The notes: a model not told the origin generated them from the letters alone. Counted from the stretch's first letter, positions 40,778 to 53,125 are shown. The stretch is 64,000 nucleotides of DNA from Herbaspirillum rhizosphaerae (GCF_001189965.1 NZ_LFLU01000014.1:1-64000), one strand, 5' to 3'. A program made the numbers and translations.

Positions 40778-42157
40778 ATGTTTGAAAAAATCCTTATCGC
40801 CAATCGTGGCGAAATCGCTCTCCGTATCCAGCGCGCATGCCGTGAAATGGGCATCAAGACCGTGGTCGTGCACTCCGAGGCGGACCGCGAGGCGAAATAC
40901 GTGAAGCTGGCGGACGAATCGGTCTGTATCGGACCGGCTCCTTCCGCGCTCAGCTACCTGAACATGCCGGCGATCATCAGCGCCGCCGAAGTCACCGACG
41001 CGCAAGCGATCCACCCGGGCTACGGCTTCCTGTCCGAGAACGCCGACTTCGCGGAACGCGTCGAGAAATCCGGCTTCGTCTTCATCGGCCCGCGTCCGGA
41101 AAACATCCGCATGATGGGCGACAAGGTCTCGGCCAAGCAGGCGATGATCCGCGCCGGCGTGCCTTGCGTGCCGGGTTCGGAAGGCGCATTGCCGGACAAT
41201 CCCAAGGAAATCGTGCAGATCGCGCGCAAGATCGGCTACCCGGTCATCATCAAGGCGGCAGGCGGCGGCGGTGGCCGCGGCATGCGCGTGGTGCATACCG
41301 AAGCGGCGCTGATCAACGCCGTGACCATGACCAAGACGGAAGCCGGCGCAGCCTTCGGCAATCCGGAAGTCTATATGGAGAAGTACCTGGAAAATCCGCG
41401 CCACGTGGAAATCCAGATCCTCGCCGACGAACACAAGCAAGCCATCTGGCTGGGCGAACGCGATTGCTCCATGCAGCGCCGCCACCAGAAGGTCATCGAA
41501 GAAGCGCCGGCGCCGGGCATCCCGCGCAAGATCATCGAGAAGATCGGTGAGCGTTGCGCCGAAGCCTGCCGCAAGATGAACTACCGCGGCGCCGGCACCT
41601 TCGAATTCCTGTACGAAAACGAAGAGTTCTACTTCATCGAAATGAACACCCGCGTGCAGGTCGAACATCCGGTCACCGAAATGATCACCGGCGTCGACAT
41701 CGTGCAGGAACAGATCCGCATCGCCTTCGGCGAAAAGCTGCGTTATCGCCAGCGCGATATCGAGCTGAAGGGTCACGCGATCGAATGCCGCATCAATGCG
41801 GAAGACCCGTTCAAGTTCACCCCGTCGCCGGGCCGCCTGACGGCATGGCACGTACCGGGCGGCCCCGGCATCCGCGTCGATTCGCACGCTTATGCCGGTT
41901 ACTTCGTCCCGCCCAACTACGATTCGATGGTCGGCAAGGTGATCTCTTACGGTTCGACCCGCGAGCAAGCCATCCGCCGCATGCAGATCGCGCTGTCGGA
42001 AATGGTGGTCGAAGGCATTTCGACCAACATCCCGCTGCATCGAGAACTGATGGTAGATGCCCGCTTCATCGAAGGCGGCACCAACATCCATTATCTTGAG
42101 CACAAACTGGCGGAGCGCCCAACTGCACCTCCGGCAGAAAAGCCGGCGAAGAAGTAA
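40778..42157 (+). CDS. accC: Biotin carboxylase of acetyl-CoA carboxylase
   Basis: An ATP-grasp enzyme of 459 residues that carboxylates biotin on AccB. It opens [17 protein letters not shown], has the glycine-rich ATP loop [14 protein letters not shown] near 160-173, [20 protein letters not shown], and the [14 protein letters not shown] active-site segment near 288-301. The ATG at 40778 is fixed by homology yet has no visible Shine-Dalgarno (ATTTCCTCTT precedes it). A Lys/Pro-rich 10-residue tail extends the family length slightly. Confidence 0.98.
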   Translation: MFEKILIANRGEIALRIQRACREMGIKTVVVHSEADREAKYVKLADESVCIGPAPSALSYLNMPAIISAAEVTDAQAIHPGYGFLSENADFAERVEKSGFVFIGPRPENIRMMGDKVSAKQAMIRAGVPCVPGSEGALPDNPKEIVQIARKIGYPVIIKAAGGGGGRGMRVVHTEAALINAVTMTKTEAGAAFGNPEVYMEKYLENPRHVEIQILADEHKQAIWLGERDCSMQRRHQKVIEEAPAPGIPRKIIEKIGERCAEACRKMNYRGAGTFEFLYENEEFYFIEMNTRVQVEHPVTEMITGVDIVQEQIRIAFGEKLRYRQRDIELKGHAIECRINAEDPFKFTPSPGRLTAWHVPGGPGIRVDSHAYAGYFVPPNYDSMVGKVISYGSTREQAIRRMQIALSEMVVEGISTNIPLHRELMVDARFIEGGTNIHYLEHKLAERPTAPPAEKPAKK

Positions 42158-42171
42158 AGGCGAAGAAACCG

Positions 42172-43086
42172 ATGGGCTGGACCGAAATTGTTATTCAAGT
42201 CACGCGCGATCAGGCTGAGGCATTGTCCGACGCCCTGATGGAAGCAGGCGCGTTGTCGGTGTCGGTGGAAGACGCCGACGAAGGCACGATCGACGAGCAA
42301 CCGCTGTTCGGCGAGCCGGGAATGGAACCGGCCGAGGCTGCATGGGAACGCAGCCGCGTGGTGGCATTGGCCGATGTCGACGCCAACCACGCGACCATCG
42401 TCACCGACGCCGCCAAGGCCATCGGCCTGGACTACGCCCTGCCGTTCGCCTTGCGTTCGGTGGAGGAGCAGGACTGGGTGCGCCTGACGCAATCGCAATT
42501 CGATCCTATCCATATCGGCAAACGTATCTGGGTCGTGCCCAGCTGGCACGACGCCCCGGAACCGGACGCCCTGGTGCTGGAGCTGGACCCCGGCCTGGCG
42601 TTCGGCACCGGCAGCCATCCCACCACGCGACTGTGCATGGAGTGGCTGGAAGAACATGCCGCCAATGCCCCGAGCGTGCTTGATTACGGCTGCGGCTCCG
42701 GCATTCTGGCGCTGGTCGCCAGGAAGCTCGGCGCACAGCAAGTCATCGGCGTCGACATCGACCCGCAGGCGCTGGAATCGGCGCGCTTCAACAGCGAACG
42801 CAATGCTTGCGAGATCGAGTACCACCTGCCGGAAGCCTTCGTCCGCATCTATCCGGAAAACCAAACCTTCGCCATCGTGGTCGCCAATATTCTGGCCGGC
42901 CCGCTGCAACTGATGGCGCCGATGCTGGCCGGTCGCGTCGCGCCGGGCGGTTCGCTGGTGCTGTCGGGCGTGCTGGACCGCCAGGCAGACGAAGTGATTG
43001 CCGCTTACGCGCCGTACATCGCCCTGAGCGTCTGGGCCGAGCACGAAGGCTGGGTCGCACTGGCCGGCCAAGCGCCGACGGAGTAA
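42172..43086 (+). CDS. prmA: Ribosomal protein L11 methyltransferase
   Basis: A SAM-dependent methyltransferase that trimethylates ribosomal protein L11; 304 residues. The N-terminal substrate domain (about 1-110) is followed by [20 protein letters not shown] and the SAM motif [13 protein letters not shown] near 163-175, then [10 protein letters not shown] (motif IV). It lies 14 nt after accC in the same unit. Confidence 0.96.
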   Translation: MGWTEIVIQVTRDQAEALSDALMEAGALSVSVEDADEGTIDEQPLFGEPGMEPAEAAWERSRVVALADVDANHATIVTDAAKAIGLDYALPFALRSVEEQDWVRLTQSQFDPIHIGKRIWVVPSWHDAPEPDALVLELDPGLAFGTGSHPTTRLCMEWLEEHAANAPSVLDYGCGSGILALVARKLGAQQVIGVDIDPQALESARFNSERNACEIEYHLPEAFVRIYPENQTFAIVVANILAGPLQLMAPMLAGRVAPGGSLVLSGVLDRQADEVIAAYAPYIALSVWAEHEGWVALAGQAPTE

Positions 43087-43088
43087 GC

Positions 43089-43181
43089 ATGTCGCGCCGG
43101 ATCGTCCTTCGCCATGTCGGCAATACCGGAGCGGGGCTTGTCCTGCTCCCGCATGGTGTTGAACCGCGCGAGGTACGCTGA
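43089..43181 (+). CDS. Possible 30-residue ORF between prmA and the DUF3426 gene
   Basis: An ORF starting MSRRIVLRHVGNTGAG and ending EPREVR. The ATG is 2 nt after the prmA stop and has GGAG 5 nt upstream; the TGA overlaps the next ATG (TGATG). I recognise no family. It could be a coupling peptide with no function of its own, or a chance ORF. Confidence 0.35.
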   Translation: MSRRIVLRHVGNTGAGLVLLPHGVEPREVR

Positions 43182-44371
43182 TGGCGTTGGCGACCCAATG
43201 TCCTTTCTGCCAGACGACATTCCGCGTCGCTCAAGACCAGCTTAAACTGCGCGGCGGCCTGGTCCGCTGCGGCAGCTGCAAGGAAGTTTTCAACGGCAAC
43301 GAGCATCTGGTGTCGCCCGACATCGCCCAGCAACTCGTCGCCACGCCTTCCAACAACACCACGCCGACAGAAAATCGCGCCGCACCGACGGCATGGCCGA
43401 CGCTGCCGGGTAATGCGACTGCGGCGCCTGCTGCTTCGCCATCTGCTCCAACACCATCAGCCCCGCCTCGCCCGCCGGTAGATTTGTCAGCGGCCTTCGC
43501 TAGCATCGCCGCGGAAACCAATGACGCGCCCTGGGGTACACAGTCGGACAGCGCGCCATCGCGGCCTGATTCGCCGGCGCGGGAAGAAGCCGCTTCGCCG
43601 TCCTTTCCCCTGCCGGGCGCGCCGGCCAGGTCGGCCGGAACATCCGCTACCGCCGCGCCGCTGGACCAGGCTGAACAGGCTGCGATCAATACCTTGACGC
43701 AGGAATTGTCTTATCCGGTTCCCCTGACCTCCTCGGCACGCCAGGAAAACATGGCGCCCGCCGCCGAGACAAAAGAAACGTCAGAAGACAGCGAAGCTGA
43801 GAGCGAAGAAGAAGAGTTCGAAGAGGAATACGAAGAAGACGCCGACGCGCCCGCCTTCGTACAAAAAGCCGAACGCCGCGAACGCCTGCGCCGCATCAGC
43901 CGCATCGTCATGAGCGTCGGCGCAGTATTGCTGAGCATCGCCCTGCTGCTGCAAGCGACTTATATCTGGCGCAATACCATCTCCGCCTGGCTGCCGGCGA
44001 CGCGGCCGCTGCTGTCATCGGTCTGCGCCGCGCTGCATTGCTCGGTCGGACTGCCGACCAATATCGACGAGTTGTCGCTGGAGTCGAGCGAGCTGCAACT
44101 GGTGCCGCCCAACCAGAACATCTATACCCTGACGGTGCTGCTGCGCAACCGCGGCTACAGCACGCAAGCCTGGCCGTACATGGAGCTGACGCTCAACGAC
44201 GGCGACGAAAAAGCCATCACCCGGCGCGTCTTCACCCCGCGCGAATACCTCGGCTCGACGCAAATGATCGACGACGGCCTGGCCGGCGAAGGCGAACAGC
44301 AAGTCAAACTGACGTTCGAACTGGCGCAGCCGGCGGCATCCGGCTATCGCATCTATCTGTTTTATCCCTGA
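43181..44371 (+). CDS. Zinc-ribbon, DUF3426 membrane protein
   Basis: A 396-residue protein. The N-terminal MJ0042-type zinc ribbon has CPFC (7-10) and CGSC (30-33). A long low-complexity linker rich in Ala/Pro/Ser and then Glu (EAESEEEEFEEEYEEDAD) leads to a membrane helix near 245-265 and a C-terminal DUF3426 domain that is periplasmic if the zinc ribbon is cytoplasmic. The family is found beside prmA in many betaproteobacteria; the role is not established. Confidence 0.9.
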   Translation: MALATQCPFCQTTFRVAQDQLKLRGGLVRCGSCKEVFNGNEHLVSPDIAQQLVATPSNNTTPTENRAAPTAWPTLPGNATAAPAASPSAPTPSAPPRPPVDLSAAFASIAAETNDAPWGTQSDSAPSRPDSPAREEAASPSFPLPGAPARSAGTSATAAPLDQAEQAAINTLTQELSYPVPLTSSARQENMAPAAETKETSEDSEAESEEEEFEEEYEEDADAPAFVQKAERRERLRRISRIVMSVGAVLLSIALLLQATYIWRNTISAWLPATRPLLSSVCAALHCSVGLPTNIDELSLESSELQLVPPNQNIYTLTVLLRNRGYSTQAWPYMELTLNDGDEKAITRRVFTPREYLGSTQMIDDGLAGEGEQQVKLTFELAQPAASGYRIYLFYP

Positions 44372-44494
44372 GCCATCGCTCGGCGCCTCCCACGCTGCCG
44401 CTGAATACAGCCGGCAGCCTCCGGCACGAAAATCCGCAAAACCGGCGGGATTCTTCTACAATGCAGCATTCTTCAACTTTCTCAGACATTCGCC

Positions 44495-45430
44495 ATGAGT
44501 TCACTTATCTGCGGCTCGCTTGCTTACGACAACATCATGCAATACGAAGGCCGCTTCGCCGACGCGCTGCTGGCTGATCAATTGCACAAGATCAACGTGT
44601 CTTTCCTGGTGCCGTCGATGCGCCGCGAATTCGGCGGCTGCGCCGGCAACATCGCCTACAACCTGAAACTGCTCGGCGGCGAACCGGTCATCATGGCGAC
44701 CGTCGGCCAGGACAGCGCGCCGTACATGGAGCGCTTCCAGAATCTCGGCATCTCCACCAGGAGCATTCGCGTGATCGACAACGCGTTCACGGCACAATGC
44801 TTCATCACTACCGATGCCGGCGGCAATCAGATCACCGCCTTCCACCCGGGCGCGATGAGCTATTCGCATGAGAACAAGGTCGCCGACGCCGGTCCGGTCA
44901 AGCTGTCCATCGTGGCGCCGGACGGCCGCGACGGTATGCTGCAACACGCCGAGCACAGTGCTGCGCAGGGCATCCCGCTGATCTTCGATCCGGGCCAGGG
45001 CATGCCGATGTTCAGCGGCGATGATCTGAAACACTTCATCGACCTGGCGACCTATGTCGCCGTGAACGACTACGAAGCCGAATTGCTGACCGCCCGCACC
45101 GGTCTGAGCCTGCAAGACATCGCCGGACAAGTCTCGGCGCTGATCGTCACGCGCGGCGAGCTGGGCGCGGAGATCTTCACCGGCGGCCAGAAGATCGACA
45201 TCCCTTGCGTACCGGCAGACGCCATCGCCGACCCGACCGGCTGCGGCGACGCGTTCCGCGCGGGCATGCTGTTCGGCCTGACCAAGGGCATGGACTGGGC
45301 CACCACCGGCCGCCTGTCCAGCCTGATGGGTTCGATCAAGATCGCCTCGCAAGGTCCGCAAAACCATGCGCCGACACTGGCTGAAATCGACGATCGTTTC
45401 CACAAGGCCTTCGGCTATCGCTTTGCCTGA
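44495..45430 (+). CDS. PfkB family sugar/nucleoside kinase (adenosine kinase-like)
   Basis: A 311-residue ribokinase-family kinase. It opens SSLICGSLAYDNIM, has the RREFGGCAGNIAYNLKLLGG substrate motif near 45-64 and the PfkB signature DPTGCGDAFRAGMLFGL near 245-261 with the catalytic Asp. Betaproteobacterial homologues are usually called adenosine kinase; ribokinase-like activity cannot be excluded. Confidence 0.9.
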   Translation: MSSLICGSLAYDNIMQYEGRFADALLADQLHKINVSFLVPSMRREFGGCAGNIAYNLKLLGGEPVIMATVGQDSAPYMERFQNLGISTRSIRVIDNAFTAQCFITTDAGGNQITAFHPGAMSYSHENKVADAGPVKLSIVAPDGRDGMLQHAEHSAAQGIPLIFDPGQGMPMFSGDDLKHFIDLATYVAVNDYEAELLTARTGLSLQDIAGQVSALIVTRGELGAEIFTGGQKIDIPCVPADAIADPTGCGDAFRAGMLFGLTKGMDWATTGRLSSLMGSIKIASQGPQNHAPTLAEIDDRFHKAFGYRFA

Positions 45431-45518
45431 TTGAGGCCTGCCGCCTGCCGGTGGCGTTCAACGCACCGGCGCGCAGCGCCGACACGCCGGAGACAGCAGT
45501 ACATTGAAAGGAATAGTC

Positions 45519-46064
45519 ATGAAACGCTTTGCCTCTGCCTTGTTATTGTCACTGTGCTCGCTGTCGCTTAGCTCCACTGCCTCTGCAGCGCTCAAACCCG
45601 GCGACAAGGCCCCCGACTTTTCCACCCAGGCGTCGCTCGGCGGCCAGGTGTCGACGTTCTCGCTGGCCGAGGCGCTCCGGAAAGGCCCGGTGGTGCTGTA
45701 CTTCTACCCCGCCGCCTTCACCACCGGCTGCACGATTGAAGCCCACCTGTTCGCCGAAGCCATCGACCGCTACAAGGCGCTCGGCGCCACTGTCATCGGC
45801 GTGTCGAACGACAAGATCGAGACCCTCAACAAGTTTTCCGTCAGCGAATGCCGCAGCAAATTTGCAGTGGCCGCCGATACCGATCAGAAGATCATGAAGT
45901 CTTACGATGCCATGATGTCGAGCAAATCAGACTACGCCAGCCGGACTTCTTACGTGATCGCGCCGGACAAGAGCATCATCTACGAATACAGCAGCCCGAG
46001 CCCGGACAAGCATGTCGAGAACACGCTGCAAGCGCTGCAGCAATGGAGCGCGAAGAAGAAATAG
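45519..46064 (+). CDS. Exported peroxiredoxin (AhpC/TSA, BCP-like)
   Basis: A 181-residue thiol peroxidase with a signal peptide (cut near SSTASAA, residue 24). The mature domain has PGDKAPDFSTQ and the peroxidatic site YPAAFTTGCTIEA (P-x3-T-x2-C); a second cysteine (SVSECRSKF) about 46 residues on may be the resolving one. The start at 45519 is chosen for its AAAGGAA ribosome binding site; a TTG at 45504 is rejected. Likely detoxifies peroxides in the periplasm. Confidence 0.9.
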   Translation: MKRFASALLLSLCSLSLSSTASAALKPGDKAPDFSTQASLGGQVSTFSLAEALRKGPVVLYFYPAAFTTGCTIEAHLFAEAIDRYKALGATVIGVSNDKIETLNKFSVSECRSKFAVAADTDQKIMKSYDAMMSSKSDYASRTSYVIAPDKSIIYEYSSPSPDKHVENTLQALQQWSAKKK

Positions 46065-46093
46065 GCGAGACAGGCAATCCGCAGCCCGAACGC

Positions 46094-46129
46094 AAAACAG
46101 GCCGCACGATGCACCGTGCGGCCTGTTTT
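46094..46129. terminator. Bidirectional terminator between peroxiredoxin and yggT genes
   Basis: AAAACAGGCCGCACG and CGTGCGGCCTGTTTT: perfect 15-base arms around ATGCAC, with T-rich sequence on both strands. Confidence 0.92.
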
Positions 46130-46153
46130 ATTTTGTTCCGGCTGAAGAAGTGA

Positions 46154-46702
46154 TCAGCCGATGGAAAGCAGCAAGGTGCTGACCAGACGCACGGCGATCT
46201 GCAGCAGGATCAGCGCTGCCAGCGGCGACAGGTCGACATTGCCGATCAGCGGAATGACTTTGCGCAGCGGACGCAGCAGCGGCTCGTTAAGCGCCCGCAC
46301 GAACGGCGCCAGCGGCGCATAGGGATTGACCCAGCTGAAGATCGCTTCGAGGATCAGCGTGGCCATGAAGCCGTAAAAAATCCATTGGAAGAAGCGCACC
46401 AGCGACAACAGGATGATGGGCTGGAAATCAAACCCGGAGATGAATCCGACTGCAGCGATGGTCGACAGCAGCACGATCAGGAAGGCGCCGACCAGGCTGG
46501 CCCAGTCGTAGCCGCCGACACCCGGCAGCACTTTGCGCAGCGGCTTGACCAGCCAGTCCGACAGCTGGAACACGAACTGCCCCACCGTGGCTGGCGGACG
46601 CACCTGTACGACCTGCATCCAGAAACGCAGCAACAGCACTCCAGCCAGCACGCTGGCGATGGCGTCAACGATCAACATGAAAATGCTATGCAACACGGTC
46701 AC
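46154..46702 (-). CDS. YggT family membrane protein
   Basis: A 182-residue inner-membrane protein with two YGGT repeats. Repeat one: LLRFWMQVVQVRP...DWLVKPLRKVLPG; repeat two: AIFSWVNPYAPLAPFVRALNEPLLRPLRKVIP. The pattern SW-x-P, then a helix ending in PLR-R/K-V-P, is diagnostic. Function is unknown; homologues link to osmotic tolerance or cell division in other bacteria. Confidence 0.92.
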   Translation of the reverse strand: MTVLHSIFMLIVDAIASVLAGVLLLRFWMQVVQVRPPATVGQFVFQLSDWLVKPLRKVLPGVGGYDWASLVGAFLIVLLSTIAAVGFISGFDFQPIILLSLVRFFQWIFYGFMATLILEAIFSWVNPYAPLAPFVRALNEPLLRPLRKVIPLIGNVDLSPLAALILLQIAVRLVSTLLLSIG

Positions 46703-47027
46703 TCTCCATAAAAAACTGTTTGCTCATCGGGTTCGATGCTTAGGGCACATACTAAACCATGCAGCGCTGTTCCCTATATGGGGACTGGGAATAATTAACA
46801 AAGCCCCGCCTGGAACCATGCCGGTGATACGAGGAAATCACGGACGACATCCCCTTCCGGGCGACGGTCTCTGACGCAGTCAACACACATGCTGCCGGCC
46901 GGTCGGAGCAGCATTCAGCAGCCCCGGCGTCATGCCGGGATCCGTACCGGCGAAAAAAAACCGCTGCATGAACGAGTCACACAGCGGTATTTTGCACCTG
47001 ATTACTCAGGCGCCAGGCCAGGTCCGA
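46703..47027. other. Intergenic region between yggT and the H1-like gene
   Basis: Contains the terminator of the H1-like gene (46953-46987, minus strand: CCGCTG, 15-nt loop, CAGCGG, TTTTTTTT) and a CCCGGC/GCCGGG hairpin at about 46923-46939. The yggT upstream part holds nothing else I can name. Confidence 0.6.
46953..46987 (-). terminator. Terminator of the H1-like gene
   Basis: On the minus strand CCGCTG ... CAGCGG followed by eight T, 40 nt after the H1-like stop. Confidence 0.8.
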
Positions 47028-47726
47028 TTAAGGACGTGTTGTGCCTGTTGGGAACGGCCAAGCTGCTGCCGGGTTCAGCACAGTCTTCACAGCTGGAGCT
47101 GCTGCAGCTGGCTTCGCTGCTGGCTTCTTCGCTGCTGGCTTAGCTGCCGCCTTCTTGGCGACTGGCTTCTTCGCTGCTGCCGGCTTAGCTGCAGCCTTGA
47201 CTGCTGGCTTAGCAGCAGGCTTAGCGGCGACGGCCTTCTTCGCTACTGGCTTCTTCGCTGCAACTGCCTTCTTGGCTGCTGGCTTTGCTGCTGCCTTGAC
47301 GACTGGCTTCTTCGCTGCAACCGGCTTCTTAGCGGCGACTGCCTTCTTCGCTACTGGCTTCTTGGCTGCAACTGCCTTCTTCGCTACCGGCTTCTTGGCT
47401 GCAACTGCTTTCTTAGGAGCTGCTGCTTTCTTCGCCACTGGCTTCTTCGCTGCGACTGCTTTCTTAGCGACTGGCTTCTTCGCTGCTACTGGCTTCTTCG
47501 CTGCGACTGCTTTCTTAGCGACTGGCTTCTTCGCTGCAACTGCTTTTTTAGGAGCTGCTGCTTTCTTAGCCACTGGCTTTGCTGCTGCCTTAGCGACCGG
47601 CTTCTTAGCGGCGACTGCCTTCTTCGGAGCTGCTGCCTTCTTGGCTGCAACCGGCTTCTTAGCGGCGACCGCTGGTTTCTTTGCAGCAGGCTTCTTCGCT
47701 GCTGGTTTCTTTGCTGCTGTTGCCAT
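47028..47726 (-). CDS. Histone H1-like Lys/Ala/Pro-rich DNA-binding protein
   Basis: A 232-residue protein made almost entirely of KKPVAKKAVAAKKPVAA-type repeats, with only A, K, P, V, T and a short ordinary C-terminus (TVLNPAAAWPFPTGTT). It resembles bacterial H1-like proteins (AlgP/HctB-type) that bind and condense DNA without sequence specificity. Repeat register varies between AKKPVAAKKPV and AKKAAAPKKAV. The ribosome binding site AAGGAG precedes ATG. Repeats of this type change length easily by slippage, so the size may be strain-specific. Confidence 0.92.
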   Translation of the reverse strand: MATAAKKPAAKKPAAKKPAVAAKKPVAAKKAAAPKKAVAAKKPVAKAAAKPVAKKAAAPKKAVAAKKPVAKKAVAAKKPVAAKKPVAKKAVAAKKPVAKKAAAPKKAVAAKKPVAKKAVAAKKPVAKKAVAAKKPVAAKKPVVKAAAKPAAKKAVAAKKPVAKKAVAAKPAAKPAVKAAAKPAAAKKPVAKKAAAKPAAKKPAAKPAAAAPAVKTVLNPAAAWPFPTGTTRP

Positions 47727-48231
47727 TTTGTTTCTCCTTCTTCACGTGATGGAAAAAATCAAGCTTGATTTAAGAAACCCGTCTGTACCATCGCGATGAT
47801 GCAGGCGGATTATTCATCGGCACAAGCAAGCTTCTGCTTGCGCTAATGAATTCGGCACCAGCTGAACTGCTGCATCCCCTCACCTATGCAGCGCTTCAGC
47901 TATCTTGGTCTGGCCTCTGCCCCGCTTGTGCAGGGGCTCAGAGCTTCGGTCCGCGCCTTCGCGAACGCCACAACCAAAAAAAACGCCAGCGGATTACACG
48001 CTAGCGTCAGGAATACTAATCCCGAAAAACCTTCAGGTTTTTCAAAGGAAAAGCCGCCTGCCCCGATTTGATCGAGTTAAGCGGCGATAACAGAGAAGAT
48101 CGTTTCGGTCTTTTACTGTTCATTAAATTTGGTGAAAGCCTTCCGTATTTTGGCAGTCGGATATCTTGCAAGCTACCCGACTGTTGAGTGCCTCACAAAT
48201 CTCGCTGAAGAGCATTGACGAGATGGGCACA
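47727..48231. other. Intergenic region between H1-like and nrdB genes
   Basis: Contains, on the minus strand, a terminator (47976-48006), a perfect palindromic hairpin GAAAAACCT/AGGTTTTTC (48024-48043), and a CAGTCGG/CCGACTG inverted repeat (48154-48183). The first 250 nt must hold the H1-like promoter. No ORF with coding character was found. Confidence 0.5.
47976..48006 (-). terminator. Minus-strand terminator downstream of nrdB
   Basis: Reading the minus strand: CGCTAGCG, loop TGTAATC, CGCTGGCG, TTTTTTTT. One mismatch in an 8-base stem. It ends either a 225-nt nrdB 3' UTR or a separate small RNA. Confidence 0.75.
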
Positions 48232-49425
48232 TCATTCCCAGTTAAGCGCGCCTCCGGTTTGGTATTCGATGACTCGGGTTTCAAAGAAGTTGCGCTCCTT
48301 CTTCAAATCGATCATCTCGCTCATCCACGGAAACGGATTTTCTTCTTGCGCGAACAACGGGTCGAGTCCGATTTGCTGTGCGCGACGATTAGCGATGAAT
48401 CGTAAGTAACCTTTGAACATCGGCGCATTCAAACCTAGCACGCCTCGCGGCATTGTATCCTCTGCGTAGCGATATTCCAACTCTACGGCGCTTAAAAACA
48501 ACGATTTAATTTCGTTTCTGAATTCCGGCGTCCACAAATGCGGGTTCTCCATCTTCACCGTGTTGATCAGATCGATACCGAAATTGCAGTGCATCGATTC
48601 ATCGCGCAGGATGTATTGATACTGTTCGGCGGCGCCCATCATCTTGTTCTGGCGGCCCAGCGCAAGGATCTGCGTGAAGCCGACATAGAAGAACAGACCT
48701 TCCATGATGCAGGCAAAAACGATCAGCGACTTCAGCAGCTTCTGGTCGTTCTCGGTGGTGCCGGTCTTGAACTCGGGATCGGTCAGCGTGTTGATGAACG
48801 GGATCAGGAACTCGTCCTTGTCGCGGATCGACTTCACTTCGTGATACGCGTTGAAGATTTCGGCTTCGTCCAGGCCCAGCGACTCAACGATGTATTGGTA
48901 AGCGTGGGTGTGGATGGCTTCTTCGAAAGCCTGGCGCAGCAGGTACTGGCGGCATTCCGGCGCAGTGATGTGACGGTAGGTGCCCAGCACGATGTTGTTG
49001 GCGGCGAGCGAATCGGCGGTGACAAAGAAGCCGAGGTTGCGCTTGACCAGGCGGCGTTCGTCTTCGGTCAGGCCGTTCGGATTCTTCCACAGTTCGATGT
49101 CGCGCTGCATGTTGATTTCCTGCGGCATCCAGTGGTTGGCGCAGCCGGCCAGGTATTTGTCCCAGGCCCATTTGTACTTGAACGGCACCAGCTGATTGAC
49201 GTCGGTGTGGCCGTTGATGATGCGCTTGTCAGCGGCATTGACGCGGCGGGTCACGTCTACCGGCGCTTCGTCTTTGGTAACCAGAGCAGGATTCAGCGCC
49301 ACGTCGGAGAATTGCGGACGTGTATTGTTGATAGCGGCCGATTGCAATTGAGGCTGAGGCGTTTGCGAGGCGTGCGGCGCGGACGGTGCCGGCGAGGCCT
49401 TCACTTCATCATCCCAAGAGAGCAT
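48232..49425 (-). CDS. nrdB: Class Ia ribonucleotide reductase, beta (R2) subunit
   Basis: The diiron-tyrosyl radical subunit, 397 residues. All metal ligands and the radical site of the E. coli enzyme can be aligned: Asp in FVTADSLA, Glu-x2-His and the radical Tyr in [13 protein letters not shown], Glu in [10 protein letters not shown], and Glu-x2-His in [10 protein letters not shown]. The first 60 residues are a low-complexity extension ([14 protein letters not shown]). AAAGGA ribosome binding site. Downstream of nrdA by 215 nt on the same strand. Confidence 0.97.
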   Translation of the reverse strand: MLSWDDEVKASPAPSAPHASQTPQPQLQSAAINNTRPQFSDVALNPALVTKDEAPVDVTRRVNAADKRIINGHTDVNQLVPFKYKWAWDKYLAGCANHWMPQEINMQRDIELWKNPNGLTEDERRLVKRNLGFFVTADSLAANNIVLGTYRHITAPECRQYLLRQAFEEAIHTHAYQYIVESLGLDEAEIFNAYHEVKSIRDKDEFLIPFINTLTDPEFKTGTTENDQKLLKSLIVFACIMEGLFFYVGFTQILALGRQNKMMGAAEQYQYILRDESMHCNFGIDLINTVKMENPHLWTPEFRNEIKSLFLSAVELEYRYAEDTMPRGVLGLNAPMFKGYLRFIANRRAQQIGLDPLFAQEENPFPWMSEMIDLKKERNFFETRVIEYQTGGALNWE

Positions 49426-49522
49426 GTTTTGATCCTTTACTTAATGTAGAGGCTGTTGCGAGATGACCGTAGCGTTGTTGCGCCTCCTGGTCACACTCGT
49501 TTCACAACAACCTCATTTTTTG

Positions 49523-49614
49523 ACATCCCGGCGCGGCCGGGATGTGACTTATGACATTGATGCAGGCGGCGCGTTCATCTTCCGGAGAAGACTGCCGCCG
49601 GACTTGCCGGCGGC
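49523..49614. repeat. Two GC-rich hairpins between nrdA and nrdB
   Basis: ACATCCCGGC/GCCGGGATGT (49523-49545, perfect 10-base arms, 3-base loop) and GCCGCCGG/CCGGCGGC (49594-49614, perfect 8-base arms). Neither is followed by a T run on the minus strand. They may stabilise or process the nrdA-nrdB message. Confidence 0.55.
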
Positions 49615-49640
49615 TGCTGCCTGCTTTTACTGCATTGTGA

Positions 49641-52616
<2,976 letters not shown>

Positions 52617-53062
52617 TGAGCCTCCTTAAAACTGTGATTGACGGACAGCTGAGCTGCCCGCGTTGCCAATAGAACCCTTCATATATATAAGGTGCAAAAA
52701 TATGAAGAGGTTCACGAATACCAAAAACAGGACGACGCCAACACCGCCGCAAGCGCGACTGCATATAAGTACGACCTGTTCCGAACTGATTAAATAACGC
52801 CTGAAATTGATGCTTGAAAATAATGCTTGAATGGGAGTGTTACCGAGACATCGTTTGAATTGTTGCTTGCCTCAAGACTCGCCACCCTGCGAATCCCAAC
52901 CTGAAGCCCACTCCTGCTGAACCTGCTCCAGCCCTTGTTGAGAGCCTTGATCCAGGGCCATCACAGCGTGACCAGGGGACCGCGAACAGCTTCTTCCAAC
53001 TCAAAGAACGATCAAAGAATTACTTACCAAAAACACTACATCTAGTTCCAAAGGAATAATTG
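52617..53062 (-). promoter_or_regulatory. Long 5' leader of nrdA
   Basis: If transcription starts near 53062, nrdA has a leader of about 445 nt. It contains a direct repeat TTCAAGCAT twice, 16 bp apart (about 52811-52836), and possible small ORFs, the clearest being 52872-52961 (29 codons, MALDQGSQQG... to GGES) with no ribosome binding site. No known riboswitch was recognised. Confidence 0.45.
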
Positions 53063-53078
53063 AGACTAATTCTAGTGT
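53033..53078. promoter_or_regulatory. Two NrdR-box-like sites
   Basis: ACACTACATCTAGTTC (53033-53048) and AGACTAATTCTAGTGT (53063-53078) each match the ACACWATATATWGTGT NrdR consensus at 12 of 16 positions. Paired boxes 14 bp apart (30 bp start to start) fit the usual two-box arrangement on one DNA face. They overlap the -10 and initial transcribed region of the promoter at 53069-53097. Confidence 0.6.
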
Positions 53079-53097
53079 CTGAAATCGAGAGATGCAA
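53069..53097 (-). promoter_or_regulatory. Promoter of nrdA
   Basis: TTGCAT (53097-53092), 17 nt, TAGAAT (53074-53069) on the minus strand; the -10 is inside the second NrdR-like box. Confidence 0.55.
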
Positions 53098-53125
53098 CCG
53101 CTATTTCTGGATATTTTTATATGTT

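Noticed and set aside
47028..47726. CRISPR-like regular repeats
   Set aside because: The repetition follows the codons of Lys/Ala/Pro/Val repeats in a coding frame; there are no unique spacers of constant length.
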